Assembly (NCBI GenBank): GCA_022661535.1
Contig: JAKULF010000014.1
Location: 868,001 to 932,000, forward strand
Direction of reading: 5' to 3'
Length of the DNA stretch: 64,000 bases
Origin: Eutypa lata
Taxonomy: Eukaryota; Ascomycota; Sordariomycetes; Xylariales; Diatrypaceae
Position 1 is the first letter of the stretch, and each line of letters begins with the position of its first letter. The notes beneath the pieces were generated by a model that was given only the letters and a program-made list of their open reading frames with translations, had not been told where the DNA came from and made no database searches. A program made the position numbers and the translations under genes. Shown here in pieces: positions 1 to 15,795 of this stretch.

Positions 1-3000
1 ATTAACGATCGATATATTATAACGTATTAAAGTATTTCGTTACAAAGTAAAAAAATTAATAAGTTATTTAAGCTTTTATTTTATAATTATTTTATTAAAA
101 TGCGTTTTTTTAATAAATTTATAACGTATTTTAATTACGTTTAAATTAAATAAATTTAAATATTTATTTATAAATATTATATAAAACGTTTATTAATAAT
201 ATAATTTTTTATCGAAATTTAACGATATATATTTATTATAAAAGTAAAATAAATTTATTTTTTATTTATTTATAAATGCATTATTATCGAAATTAAAAAG
301 CTTTTAATATTAAGCGAATTAAGTTTAATATAAATAAAAAAATATTTATCGATTTTATTAATATAAATTTATTATTAAGAATTAATTATAATTAAATTAA
401 AATAATATATTAACGTATTTAAAACGATAATAATTTAATAAATATTTCGTATATAAAAAGATAAATAATAATTTAAAATAATTATTATATATATAAATAA
501 TATAATTATTTAAATTAATTTAATAAATATAACGATACGAAATATATTAATATTATTTTCGTTACGAAATATTTTCGTATTATTAATAAATTATAATATT
601 AATTTTTAAATTTAATAAATAACGTTAATAAATAATAACTTTATAAATATATTATTTAAAAAAAATTAACTTATAATTATTAATTTATATTTAAATTAAT
701 AATGCTTTTTAATATATATTTAATTAAAGCTTTTATTTAAAAAATAAATAAACGTTTTCGAAATTTTAAATATATTTATTTTATATAAATAAAATTAATA
801 AAAAACATATAACGCGAATATAAATCGACGATAAAAACTTTCGAAAAGTAATATTAAAAGCGAAAGATTTTTTTTAATTTATAATAATAACGACTTTTTA
901 AAAATATATAATAAATTAAATATATAATAAAAATTCTTTAATTAAAATTTAAAAATAAATAATTATTAAATAATTATTAACTTTTAAATCGATTTATATT
1001 AAATTAAATTTAAATATAACGATTTTTAAAAATTAATATTTACGTCGTTTTATATAAAAAGCGATATATCTTTTTTTACGAATAAAAAAAAAGTTATTTA
1101 AAGCTTTTATTAATATTAAATTATTAAAATAAATTATAAAAAAAGATTATATAAAATAAAAATCTTTAAAATATATATATAATAAACGTAACGTTTATAA
1201 TAACGTAATATAACTTTTTACGCTTTAAAGAAATTATTTATTCGAAAAAAAATATATAAAATATATATAAATTTATAAAGTTAAAATTATTTTCGTTATA
1301 TATTTAATTATTATAAAATAATAATTATTTTCGTATATTATTATACGTAAATAAAATAAATAAAAATCGAAAAAAAATTATTATTTTAATTAACGTAATA
1401 AACGAATTAATATATTTAATAAAATATATAAAGTAATTATTAAATTAATTTAAAATTTTAATATATAATTCGAATTAACGTTTATTATTTACTTTAAAAA
1501 TAAAATTATTTATATAAAAACGAATTTTAATAATATTAAAAAATAAATTAATTAATTTAAAAGTTTTACGAAAAATGTATATAAGTTATAATTTTCGTAA
1601 AAAAATAACGTAATATATATATAATTTAAAAATAAATTAATAAAAACTTTAATTATTAAATATAATTAAAAAATATTTTAAAACTTTATTAATAAATTTA
1701 TTAAAATTTTATAAACGATTTATAAAAAAAATAAATTTATTAATAAATTTTATAAACGAAATTATAAATTAAAAACGTATAAAAATATAAATTATATAAT
1801 AAAAATAACTTTTATAAATAAAAATTAATTTCGTTAAAAATAAAATAAAAAAGAAAATTTTATATATAATTACGAATTATATATATATTATAAGCGTTAT
1901 ATAATTATATTACGAATAATTATTAATAATAATAAAAAATTATAAAAATATTAAAAAGTTAAAATAAAAAAAATAATTAAAAAAATTATATTTTTATAAT
2001 TCGTTTATATATCGTAAAAATTAAAATTATAAAAAAAAACTTTTAAATAAAATAATTAATTTATTTATTATTAATATTATTTTTATTATCGTTATTATTA
2101 TTATTAATAATAACGAAAATAATATTATTTTAATTATTTTTATTAATACTTTAATTATTTTTTTATTATTTTTAATAAGTTTTACGAAACTTTTTTATTT
2201 TATAATTCGTTAATAAATCGTTATAAAGTTATAAAAACATTATAAAAAATTAAAAATTTTATAAATTTATTAAAAATTTTATTAAAAATATATAAATTTA
2301 TATTAATATAATTACGTTAAACGATAATATAAACGTTTAAAAAAGCTTAATATTTAACTTTATAAATTTATTATTTAAGTATTTATTATAAAATATTAAC
2401 GAAGTATAATTAACTTAAAAAAACTTCGTTAAAATCGAATTTTTTATATATTAAAATATATTTATTTTTACGATTATCGATACGGTTTTTAATATATTAA
2501 ATATATTTTTTATTATTAAATTTAATATTATTAACGTAAATATAATTTAAGTTTTATAATTCGTTAATATATCGTTTTAATATTATAAAAATTAAAAAGT
2601 TTTTTATTTTAATAATATATAAGAAATAATATTAATATAAACGTTTACGTTTTTCGTATTTAATTAAATTTTATTTTATAAATTATTAATAACTTTTTTA
2701 TAATTCGTTATTATTTTATAAAAATCGAAAATCTTTATTAATAATATAAAATTAAATAATAATTATAACGATAACTTTATTATTATTATTTTTTATAAAA
2801 GTTATAATAATTTTAAATTTTAAATTTAATTAATTTTTATAATTCGTAAATATAACGTAAAAAGTTTATTATTTTCGTAAAAAAAAAATAATAAAATTAA
2901 TTATTATTAAAAAAAAGTTTAAAAAATAAAGATTAAAATTAATTAAAATAAAAATATTTCGAAAACGATAAAATTTAAACGATATAACGATTTTAATATA

Positions 3001-3154
3001 ATAATAAAATTTAAACGATAATAAAATTAAACGATATAAACTCGTTATATTTTTCGAATAATTATATATATAACTTTATTATATTTTAAATATAACTTTT
3101 TTTTACTTTTTATAAAAAAAAAGAAAAATTATTAATATAAATTAAACGTAAATT
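1..3154. repeat. RIP-degraded AT-rich DNA, origin unresolved
   Basis: This stretch is almost pure A/T. The few C and G bases lie mostly in CpG or in CTT/AAG contexts, and CpA/TpG are nearly absent, which is the mark of repeat-induced point mutation. No open frame of useful length survives on either strand, and I found no motif that names a transposon family. A long imperfect inverted repeat sits around 2,081-2,123. By its state it is probably old transposon sequence, but that is inference. Confidence 0.7.
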
Positions 3155-3350
3155 AAATAATTTTTTTTAAATTAATTTATTTATATAATAAATTAAACTT
3201 ATATATAATTCGTAAAAGCCGTTATTATATTATTATTTTATTATATAAGTAATACGTAAAATTAATTTATAAAAAAAAATTTACGTTTTTTTTTAAATAA
3301 AGCGAATAATTTATTTATTATACGTATTATATTTTTAAAATATTTATAAA
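3155..3350. repeat. Direct repeat, first copy (about 195 bp)
   Basis: This segment recurs at 3,527-3,720 with only scattered differences of the C/T and G/A kind expected from RIP. Both copies run from a TAAATAA(T)n start through a shared AAATAAAGCGAATAATTTA block to an AAATATTTATAAAT end. The spacing between equivalent points is about 372 bp. It could be a pair of LTRs or a tandem repeat of another element. Confidence 0.6.
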
Positions 3351-3526
3351 TAAAAAGTTTTATAAATTTAATAAAATTTATTTAAATCTTTTCTTTTTAT
3401 AATATTAACTTTAAAGTAAATATATATTATAAATAATTTAAATTTTATTTATTTACTTTTTTTAAAGTATTTTAATAAAAAAAACTTAAAAATATTTAAT
3501 TTTTTATTTTTATTTTAATATTTTTT

Positions 3527-3720
3527 TAAATAATTTTTTTAAATTAATTTATTTATATAATAAATTAAATTTATATATAATTTATAAAAGCTATTATTAT
3601 ATTGTTATTTTATTACGTAAATAATACGTAAAATTAACTTATAAAAAAAATTTACGTTTTTTTTAAATAAAGCGAATAATTTACTTATTACGTATATTAT
3701 ATTTTTAAAGTATTTATAAA
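3527..3720. repeat. Direct repeat, second copy, abutting the old copia copy
   Basis: This is the second copy of the 3,155-3,350 repeat. Its right end coincides within a few bases with the point where similarity to the old copia-like element begins (3,721). The old element lacks its 5' LTR and about 58 bp of leader there, so this repeat marks the breakpoint that replaced them. Confidence 0.6.
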
Positions 3721-6700
3721 TTATTTATAACGACGTTTTATTAACTTTAACTTTAAAAATTCGCGAAGAAAATTAATATTAATAATAACGAAAAGTAAAC
3801 GAATTTTTAATATTATCGAAGATTATAACGATTACGTTATTAACGATATTAATTTTTTTTTTATTAAATTAAGTTATAATTTAATATTTTATTTTTTTAA
3901 TTTAATCGAAACTTTAATAATTAAATAACTTTTTTATTTCTTTAAATAACTTTATTTTAATAATAAAAAAATCGTAAAATCTTATAAATAAATCGATTAT
4001 TTAAGTTAATTTTTTAACGTTATTATATTAAATTTTTTTTTATTAAAATTAAACGTATAATTTTTTTTTTTAATATTTATAAATTATTATAAGTTTAATA
4101 AGCCTTTTATAATAATAAACGATATTAAAAGTATTATATATAACTTCGTAAAAAAAACTTAAATTAAAAAACGAATCGTATTAATAATAAAAGTTTAATA
4201 ATAAAAAATAATAAATTAATATTAAAATAATATAAACGTTATTATAAAGTAATTTAAAAATATATAAATATAAAATTTAAACTTATATATAAATAATTAT
4301 AACGTTAAAATTAACTTTAATTACGTAATTAATAAATTAATATAAAGTAAATATATAAACGTTATATTTTAATAATAAATAAATATATAATTAATATTTA
4401 ATAAAATTTATATAAAGTAAACGTAAATATTAATAAATGTGTAATTATTAATAAATATAAATATATTTATTTCGTAATATTTTAAAGTTATAATATTAAA
4501 TATAAAAAACGCATTATTTAAATTAAAATTAAATTTAATATTTATTTTATTAAAGTTTTAATTATAAAGTTTATTTAAATATTTAATGTAAAATAAATAA
4601 ATAAATTATTTTTTTTTTAAATATATAAATATTTATTTCTTTTCTTTTTATATTGTTAATTTTATAATAAATTAAATTATATATTAAATTAATTTTAAAT
4701 TTTTATACTTTTTATAATTTAAATAATTATATTTTATAAATCTTTATTATAATATTTATAAATAATAACTTAAAACTTCGTTAATAATTACTTTTTTAAA
4801 AAGTTATTATAATTTAATTAATATCGAAATAATAAAATTAAATAAACGAGAAAATTATATTTTTTTTTTATATTATTATAAAAAAAGTTAATAATTAAAT
4901 AAATTTAATAAACGATATAAAAATATATAAAGTATAAGTTTTAATAATTTAAATTTAAGTAATTTAAATTTAAATAATTTCGATTATAATATTTAAAGAA
5001 TTCGTTTTATTAAATTTTTAAAAACGAATAAAAGCTTATAAAAATTCGTTAAAAAGAATTTTAAAAAAAATAAAAAAAGTTTTTTTTTAAAATTAAAAAG
5101 AAAAATTACTTTAAAGGTTTTAATAATTAAAAATTTTAACGTAATGCTTTAAGTTTTACTTTAAAAAAATCGATTACGAAAAAAATATAAAATTATTTAA
5201 ATTTATTAAAGTTAAATTTATAAAAGTTATTATAAAAACTTATAAATAATATTTTTAATAATTAATTACGAATATAACTTTAAAAATTAAAATGTTAAAA
5301 ATTTTATAATTTACTTTTTTAATAATTAATATAATATATTAACGAAATATTTAAAATAATTTTTATAATTTTAAATATAACGAAAAGAATTCTTTTATTT
5401 TTATTATATAATTTTAAAAATATATAAAAGAAATAAAGTTAATTAATATAAAATTAAATAAAGCCGTTTATATTACGATATTTATAAACGTTATAAAAAA
5501 TAAAGTTATTTATTAATATAAAATTATAAGCTTTATATTATAAATAATCGATTACTTTATTTATAAATTTATTAAAGATTTTAATATTAAATTTTAAAAT
5601 TAAATAAAAAATATTAATAAATTATATAAAAATACGAAGTTATATATTTAAAAAAAAATAATAATAATAAAATAAAAAGATTAAATTTATAAAAGAAAAA
5701 TCGGTTTAATAAGCTTTTCGTAAATAATAAAAAAAAGCTTTTTTATTTTAATTATAATAAATATAAATATATATTTCGATATTATAAAAACGAAAAACGA
5801 AAAACTAATAATAATAAAAGTAAAAATAAAAATAAAAATAAAGTTATTAATAATAATAACGGTTATAATAATTACGATTATTTAATTAAACTTAACGATT
5901 TAATAATTTCGATTAAATTTAAAAATATATATAAAGGTTTTATTTTTTTAATTATTATTTTTATAAAACGAAATATATTAAAAAAATTATTCGAATAATA
6001 TAATAAATTAACTTTTAATGTTATATATTAATAAATTAAATTAAAAAACGTTATAACTTTAATTTTTATTAAATAAAAAAACGTTAAAAACGAAAAGAAT
6101 ATTAAAAAAATCGTACGAAAAAGCGTTTTAAATATTACGATTATCGTTTATTAAATAATAATCTTTTAAATATATTTTATAAATAATACGAAAAATTAAT
6201 TATTATAAAATAATAACTTAAATATTAATATTATTAATAACTTTAACGATTTAATTAAAAAAATAATTAAAAATATTAAATAAAATCGTTTCGTTATTAA
6301 TATCGAAATAAGTTTCGTTTACGTTTTAATTATTAATATCGTTATATAATAATTAATTAAATTTAATAAATTTTATTTAAACTTAATAATATCGTATATT
6401 TTAATTATTAAAAAGTTTTCGTTTAAAATACTTTTTAATAAAATATAATATATAAAAAACGATTATTTAAATTATAATATTTTAAAATTATTAAATAAAA
6501 AAGCTTTTATAATAATTAATATAAAAAAATAAAGATTTTTATTATAAACTTTTAATATATTTAAACTTAAAATTAATAATAATAAATAAAAATACATATT
6601 AAAAAATAATAATAAATTAATTATTTTTTAATATATAATATTTAAACTTAATAATAACGAAAAAATTATAATAAATAAAAATATTATAAAAAAAATCATT

Positions 6701-8791
6701 TTATAATATTATTAACTTTATTATTTTAATATTAAATATTTAATTTAAATTATTAAACGATTTTATAATATAAACTTTAAATTTAAAAATATTAAAACTT
6801 TATTTTATACGATTTATAATATAATAAAAATAAAAAAGTTTTTATTAAAAAACGTTTAAAAAAAATTAATTTATATAAACGAAATTATATAATATAATTC
6901 GTATTATTATATAATAATTTATATTATAATTTAATAATTAAAAATTATAATTAATATTATAATATAAAATTAATAAAAATTAAAAACGATATTTAATAAT
7001 ATTTACGAAATTATATTAAAAAAATAATTTAATATTTTATTAATTAACTTTTTAATAAAAAAAAAATAATTTAAATTTTAAAATTAAATAATAAACGAAA
7101 ATTCGATATATTTAAAATAAACGAATTTTATAAAAAACGCGATATTAAATTTTAATTATTATTATTTTATAATTAATATTAAAATAAAATTATAAAACGC
7201 ATTATTAAATTTATATAAAACGAAATTAAAGTTTATATAATTTAAATAAAAATTTTTATATATTTTTAAAATTACGTTATAAAAATAATTATTAAAATAA
7301 TTAATAAAATAAATTAATTATTAATTAAAAATATAACTTTTATAAAAATTTATTAAAAAAGTTTAAATTTTAATAATAATTATTTATTTCGTTATAAATA
7401 TTTATATATTTTAAAATTACGTTACGTTATATTTATTAATTAAAAAAAAAGTTTAATTTAAAAAATTAATTAATTAAAATATAAAGAAAAAATAATTATA
7501 TTATATAATTAATAAAAAAAAGATATTTTTTTATAATCTTTTATATTATAATATATAAAAACTTTACGAAATTAAATACTTTTTTTAATTTAAAAAATAT
7601 TATTCGATTATTTTTAAAATAAATTTAAAAACGATTTCGTTATTAAATTAATAAAAAAAATAAATAAAAAATTAATATTTAAAATAATAATAATAATATT
7701 ATATTTAATAATAAAACGAATAATAAAAATAAAAAATAATTTATTAAACGTAAACGTAATCGTTTAAAAAAACAATTTTTAAACTTTATATATATAACGT
7801 TTTTAAAAAATACTTTAAAATTATAATTAAATTATATTAAATATAATTTATTTAAAAAAACGAAAATATTAATAAATATAATTTTAAATTTAATTTTATT
7901 AATAATAATATTATAAACGATTAAAAACGTAAATTTATAAGTTTTAATAATGTTTTTAAAATAATAATATAAATTTACTTTTATATATAAATAATGTTTT
8001 TATTTAAAAAAACGATATAATATTTTCGAAAGTTTTTATAAAATATCGAACTTTTTTAAATATTTAAAAATATATAAATTAATAATAATAATATTAAAAA
8101 TAATTCGTTATTAAAAAAAGCTTTAATAAACTTTAAAAGAAATTTATAAATAAAAATAATATTTATAAAAATATAAAAAAATATCGATTAAAAATTATTT
8201 AAATTTATTTTATTAATTAAAATAATATATAAATATTTAATAAACGTTATATAAATATTACGAAAAAAATTTATATTAATAAACGATTTCGAAAAATTAA
8301 AAATTTATATAATAAAAAAATATTAATTATAATAAAATTATCGTAATTATAATTTAAGTTATATATTAATAAATCTTTATAACTTTTATAATTTTATACG
8401 ATTAATATATTATATAAATAAACTTTATTATAACGTATTTTAATAATAAATTAAAAGTAAAATTATTTATAAAAATATTTTTATTATTAAAAATATATTT
8501 CGATATATATTTTTAAAAAAAATATATAAATATAATTTAAATTATATTATTTAATTAATAAATTTTTTATATAAATTTAAATAAATTAATATAATTTAAT
8601 AAATAAAAATAAAAATTATTTTAAAATAATTAAACTTTATAACTTTAATATTAAACGACGTTATTTATTTAAATTTTAAAATAAATAATATTATAATTTT
8701 ATATATTAATGATTTTTTATTATTTAATGTAAATAAAAAACGTTTTATAAAATTTACGAAAATTATTATCGAAATAATTATTATTAAAAAC
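3721..8791 (+). mobile_element. Old Ty1/copia-like element, left part (RIP-dead)
   Basis: This segment matches the internal part of the younger element at about 9,065-14,235 along its whole length, but with more C-to-T and G-to-A changes. The gag zinc-knuckle region (near 5,738-5,790) and the reverse-transcriptase catalytic region (near 8,695-8,730, read as Y-I-N-D-F-L-L-F) are both visible. The second Asp of the YVDD box survives as GAT here. The 5' LTR and the first 58 bp of leader are missing. The segment stops at 8,791 where the younger element is inserted, and continues at 16,011. No frame is open, so it is a dead copy. Confidence 0.85.
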
Positions 8792-9006
8792 TATTAATAA
8801 ATGAAGTGCTTTAATGGCGGTTTATAATAATAGTAAAAGGTTAAACATCGAAAGTGTTTTAAAGTGTTACGTGTAACACTTAAGGCATAAGGATTAATAT
8901 ATAATTCGGGTTTATAACTAAGTTAATATAAACTTTTTTAAATAATAATATATATTTTATTTTCCGAAAGTTATTCGAAATTAATATTTATTCGTATATT
9001 TTAATA
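8792..9006 (+). repeat. 5' LTR of the nested copia-like element
   Basis: This 215-bp LTR begins TATTAATAAATGAAGT and ends TTTTAATA; before RIP the ends were probably TG...CA. It carries a hairpin with 9-bp arms (AAGTGTTAC and GTAACACTT) at 8,862-8,881. It is preceded by the target duplication AAAAC. Confidence 0.88.
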
Positions 9007-12000
9007 TAATAATAATCTCGGTTTTATAAATTAATAATTAAAAGATTTATACGAAAATAAATATATTATTTATAATAACGCTTTATTAACTTTAACTTAA
9101 AGGATTTGCGAAAAAAATCAACATTAATAATAACGAAAAGTAAACGAACCTTTAATATTACCGGAGATTATAACGATTACGTTATTAACGGCATTTATTT
9201 CCCTTCTTTTATTAAATTAAATTATAGCTTAGTATTTTATCTTTTTAACTCGGCCGAAATTTTAATAATTAAATAACCTTTTTATTTATTTAAGTAACTT
9301 TATTTTAATAATAAAAAAGCCGTAAAACCTTATAAATAAACCGATTACCCGGGTTAATTCCTTAGCGTTATTATATTAAATCTTTTCTTTTTATCGAAAT
9401 TAAATATATAACTTTTTTCTTTTTTTTTATTAATACTTATAAATTATCGTAAATTTAATGAACTTTTTATAATAATAAATAATATAAACCGTATTATATA
9501 TAACTTCGTAAAAAAAGCTTAAGTCGAAAAATAAATTATATTAATAATAAAAGTTCGATAATAAAAAATAATAAATTAATATCAAAACGATATAAACGTT
9601 ATTATAAAGTAACTTAAAAGTATATAAATATAAAATTTAAATTTATATATAAATAATCGTAACGTTAAGATTAATTTTAATTACGTAATTAATAAATTAA
9701 TGTAAAATAAACGTATAAACGTTATATTTCGATAATAAATAAATATATAATTAACATTTAATAAAATTTACGTAAAATAAGCATAAATATTAATAAATGT
9801 ATAATTATTAATAAATATAAATTTATTTATTTCGTAATACTTTAATATTATAACATTAAATATAAAAAATATATTATTTAAAGTAAAATTAAACTTAATA
9901 TTTATTTTACCGAAGCTTTAATTATAAGGTTTATTTAAATATTTAATATAAAATAAACAAATAAATTATTTATTTTCTTTTTCGTTCGGATATATAAATA
10001 CTTATTTTCTTTTTTTTTATAATGTTAATTTTATAATAAATTAAATTATATATTAAGTTTTTTTTAAATTTTCGTATTTTTTATAACTTAAATAATTATA
10101 TTTTATAAACCTTTATTATAACATTTATAAATAATAAATTAAAACTTTACCGGTAATTATTTTATTAAAAAACTATCATAACTTAATTAATATCGAAATA
10201 ATAAAATTAAATAAACGAAAAAACCGTATTTTTTTTTTTTTATATTATTATAAAAAAAATTAATAAATAAATAAACTTAATAAACGGCATAAAAATGCAT
10301 AAAGTATAAGTTTTAATAACTTAGATTTAAATAATTTAAACTTAAATGATTTCGATTACGATATTCGAAAAACTCGTTTTTTTAAATTTTTAAGAACGAA
10401 TAAAAGCTTACGTAAATCCGTCGAAAAGAATTTTAAAAAGAAATGAAAAAAGTTTTTTTTTAAAGTTAAAAAGAAAAATTACCTTAAAAGTTTCAATAAT
10501 TAAAAATTTTAACGTAATGTTTTAAGTTTTGCTTTAAAAAAAGTCGATTACGAAAAGAATATAAAGTTATTTAAATTCGCCGAAGTTAAATTTACAAAAG
10601 TTATTATAAAGATTTATAAATAATATTCGTAATAATTAATTATAAATATAATTTCGAAAATTAAAATGTTAAAAACTTTATAATTTATCTTTTTAATAAT
10701 CGATATAATACGTTAACAAAGCATTTAAGATAATTTTTATAACTTTAAATATAACGAAAGAAATCTTTTTATTTTTATTATATAATTTTAAAAATATATA
10801 AAAAAAATAAAATTAATTAATATAAAATTAAATAAAACCGTTTATATTACGATATTTATAAGCGTCGTAAAAAACAAAATTACTTATTAATATAAAATTA
10901 TAAGCTTTATATTATAAATAATCGATTATTTTATTTATAAGCTTATTAAAAACTTTAATATTAAATTTTAAAATTAAATAAAAAGCATTAATAAATTACA
11001 TAAAAATACGAAATTATATATTTAAAAAAATAATAATAATAAAGAAATAAAAAGATTAAATTTGTAAAAAAAAAACCGATTTAATAAACCTTTTATAAAT
11101 AATAAAAAAAAGCTTTTTTATTTTAATTATAATAAATACAAATATATATTTCGATATTACGAAAACGAAAAACGAAAAAGTAATAATAATAAAAACAAGA
11201 ATAAAAGTAAAAGTAAAGTTATTAATAATAATAACGGTTATAATAATTACGGTTATTTAATTAAACTTAACGATTCGGTAATTCTTATTAAATTTAAAGA
11301 TATATATAAAGGTTTTATTTTTTTAATTATTGTTTTTATAAAGCGAAACGTATTAAAGGAATTATTTAAATAATATGATAAATTTACTCTTAATGTTATA
11401 TATTAATAAGTTAAGCTAAAAGACGTTATAACTTTAATCTTTATTAAGTAAAAGGGCGCCGAAAACGAAAAAGATATTAAAGAAGTTATATAAAAAAATG
11501 TTTCGAACGTTACGATTATCGTTTATTAAATAATAATTCTTTAAATATATTTTATAAATAATACGAAAAATCAATTATTATAAGATAACGATTTAAATAT
11601 TAATATTATTAATAACTTTAACGATTTAATTAAAAAAACGATTAAAAGTATTAAATAAAGCCGTTTTGTTATTAATATCGAAATAAGCTTTATTTACGCT
11701 TTAGTTATTAATATTATCGTATAATAATTAATTAAGTTTAATAGATTTCGTTTAAACTTAATAATGTTATATATTTTAATTATTAAAAAGTTTCCATTTA
11801 AAATATTTTTTAATAAAGTATAATATAAAAAAAGTAATTATTTAAATTATAATATTTTAAAATCGTTAAATAAAAAAGTTTTTACGATAATTAATATAAA
11901 AAAACGAAGGTTTTTATTATAGATTTTTAATATATTTAAACTCGAGATTAATAATAATAAATAAAAATACGTATTAAAAGGTAATAATAATAAATTAATT

Positions 12001-15000
12001 ATCTTTTAATATATAATATTTAAACTTAATAATAACGAAAAAATTATAATAAATAAAGATATTATAAAGAAAATTATTTTATAATATCGTTAACTTTGTT
12101 ATTTTAATATTAAACGTTTAATTTAAATTATTAAACGATTTTATAATATAAACTTTAAGTTTAAAAATATTAAAACTTTATTTTATACGGCTTATAATAT
12201 AATAAAAATAAAAAAGTTTTCGTTAAAAAACGTTTAAAAAAAGTTAATTTATATAAGCAAGATTATATAATACGATATAAGCATAATATAACTTGTGTTA
12301 TTATGTAATAACTTATATTATAATTTAATAATTAAGAATTATAATCGATATCGTAATATAAAATCGATAAAAATTAAAAGCGATGCTTAGTAATATTTAC
12401 GAAATTATATTAAAAAGATAATTCGATATTTTATTAATTAACTTTTTAACGAAAATAATAAAAAAAAGATAATTTAAATCTTAAAATTAAATAATAAATA
12501 AAAATTCGATATATTTAAAATAAGCGAATTTTATAAAAAACGTAACATTAAACTTTAATTATTGTTATTTTATAATTAATATTAAAATAAAGTTATAAAA
12601 TGCGTTATTAAATTTATATAAAATAAAATTAAAATTTACGTAATTTAAATAAAAATTTCTATATATTTTTAAAATTACGTTATAAAAATAATTATCGAAA
12701 TAATTAATAAAACAAGTTAATTATTAATTAAAAATATAGTTTTTGCGAAAATTTATTAAAAAAGTTTAAATTTTAATAATAATTATTTATTTCGTTACGA
12801 ATATTTATACATTTTAAAATTACGTTACGTTATATTTATTAATTAAAAAAAAAAAGTTTAATTTAAAAAATTAATTAATTAAAATATAAAAAGTATTTTT
12901 TTAAAATACGAAAAAAAAAATAATTACATTATATAGTTAATAAAAAAAAAACGTTTTTTTATAATTTTTTATATTATAATATATAAAAACCTTACGGAAT
13001 TAAATATTTCTTTTAATTTAAAAAACATTATTCGATTACTTTTAAAGTAAATTTAAAAACGACTTCGTTATTAAACCGGCAAAAAAGATAAATAAAAAAT
13101 TAATATTTAAAACGATAATAATAACGTTATATTCGATAACGAAACGAATAAAAAAGATAAGAAATAATTTATTAAACGTAAATGCAACCGTTCGAGAAAA
13201 ATAGTTTTTAAACTTTATATATATAACGCTTTCGAAAAATACCTTGAAATTATAATTAAATTATATTAAATACGATTTATTTAAAAAGGCGAAAATGTTA
13301 ATAAGTATAATTTTAAATTTAATTTCGTTAACGATAACATTGTAAATAATTAAAAACGCGAATTTATAAGTTTTAATAATGCTTTTAAAGTAATAATACG
13401 AGTTTATTTTTATATATAAGTAATGTTTTTATTTAAAGAAGAACGATACGATATTTTCGAAAATTTTTACAAAATATTAAATTTTTTTAAATATTTAAAA
13501 ATATATAAATTAATAACGATAATATTTAAAAATAATTCGTTATTAAAAAAAGCTTTAATAAATCTCGAGAAAAATTTATAAATAAAAGTAATGTTTATAA
13601 AGATATAAGAAAATATTAATTAAAGATTATTTAAATTTATTTTATTAATTAAAGTAATATATAAATATTTAATAAACGTTATATAAGTATTACGAAAAAA
13701 ATTTATATTAATAAGTGATTTTAAAAAGTTAAAAGTTTATATATATATAAAAGGATTTATATAACGAAAAGGTATTAATTATAACGAAATTATTGTAATT
13801 ATAATTTAAGTTATATATTAGCGAATTTTTATAATTTTCGTAACTTTATATAGTTAATATATTATGTAAATAAATTTTATTATAATGTATTTTAATAATA
13901 AGTTAAAAGAGAAATTATTTATAAAGATGTTTTTATTATTAAAGAAGTATTTCGACGTATATTTTAAAAAAAAAAAAGATGTAAATATAATTTAAGTTAT
14001 ATTATTTAATTAATAAACTTTTTATATAAATTTAAATAAATTAATGTAATTTAATAAGTAAGAATTAAGGTTATTTTAAAGTAATTAAGCTTTATAATTT
14101 TAATATTAAACGATGTTATTTATTTAAATTTTAAAATAAATGATATTATAACTTTATACGTTAATAATTTTTTATTATTTAATGTAAATAAAAAACGTTT
14201 TATAAAGTTTATAAAGGTTATTATTAAAATAGTTATTATTAAGGATTTAAGTAAAGTTAATTAATTTTTAAATATTCGTATTATTAAATTAAATTTTATT
14301 AACGATATTTACTTAAATTAATAATAATATATTAAAAGGTTATTTTAAATAATAAATATAAACGATATAAAGCCGTTATTTATTTCGTTCGTTTTAAATT
14401 ATAAGTAATATATAATTTAAAATTAAAAAATTATTATTAAAAACGAAACGTTTAAGTATATAAGTTTAATTAAAAGGTTTAACTTTTTAAGTTATATAAT
14501 TAAATTCGATACGGTTTATATAACGTTTATTTAAGCTTAGTTTATAAGTAACTCGTTATTGAAATATATAAATTATATTAAGCGCTTATTAAGATATATA
14601 AGTAATATTATAGATTTATCGATTTAATATTAAACTTTAAATAAAGAATATTTATATTATAAGTATAATAGTTTTGAATTGTTTAAAGTAGTGGATTTTA
14701 ATTACGGTGATAATTTTGATTTAAGTAAATTAATTACGAATTATATATTTTATATAATAAGAGTTTTTGTTATATAAATCTTAAAGTTTTAAACGGTTAT
14801 TATTCGTTATATAACGGAAGTTAAATACGTAGCCTTAAGTGTAATAATAATAAAGGCAATTAACATTAAAAACTTTTTATAAAAATTTAATTTAATGCTT
14901 AAAGGATTTATTATTTTATTAAAGGATAATATAAATATATTAAAGTAAATAAAAAAGATTATAATGTTTAAAAAAAAGCGTTATATTCGAATTAATTATT

Positions 15001-15795
15001 ATTATGTATATTAGAAGGTTAATAATAATTATATTAAGGTTTAATATATTAAAATAAGTGAAAATTTAATAAATAGCTTTATTAAACTTTTTAATTAAAA
15101 GGCCTTTAACGAATTTGTAATAAAGTTAAGCTTAAAATTAATTTAAAAGTTATTTAAAAAATTAAAAGATATATTAATTAATAAGTAAATTAAATTAATT
15201 AAAGTGATAAAAAAATGGTGTTTGTTAAATTTTCGTTATAAAGGAAAAGGATCGTTATTTTTTGAAATTTTACATTATTGCGGTATTTTTTTTACGATTA
15301 TCGTATTTATTCGGCTTAAAGGCTTTTTTTTTTAACATTTAACTTAAAGAATTTAAAGCGACTTTTAAATTAACTTGGTTTTTATTAAATAAACTTATTT
15401 TTACCGGTTGTCTTTTTTAACATTTATAATGTATAATGTAAAAAAAGAAATTAATAATTAATAGTTTTTAATTAAGGTTTTTCGTTATTTTTAAAGTTAA
15501 GAATTTCGGACTTTATTTAGCTTTATATAATCGATAACGCATTAGTTAATAATATCGTAAATTTTATATATAAAATTAAAAGATTTGTTAATAAATAACA
15601 ATTAAATTAAACCTTAAGCGTGTATATATAAACAAAATTATTAATATTATAATGTAAGTAAAGCCGATAATTAAATAATTAAACTACGAAAATAAATACG
15701 AAAATTAAAAATTCGATTTTAATAAATTTATAATTTAATTTTTTAAATTTTTTAAAGTTTTAAAAGAATTAATTACTTATTAATATAAAAGAACG

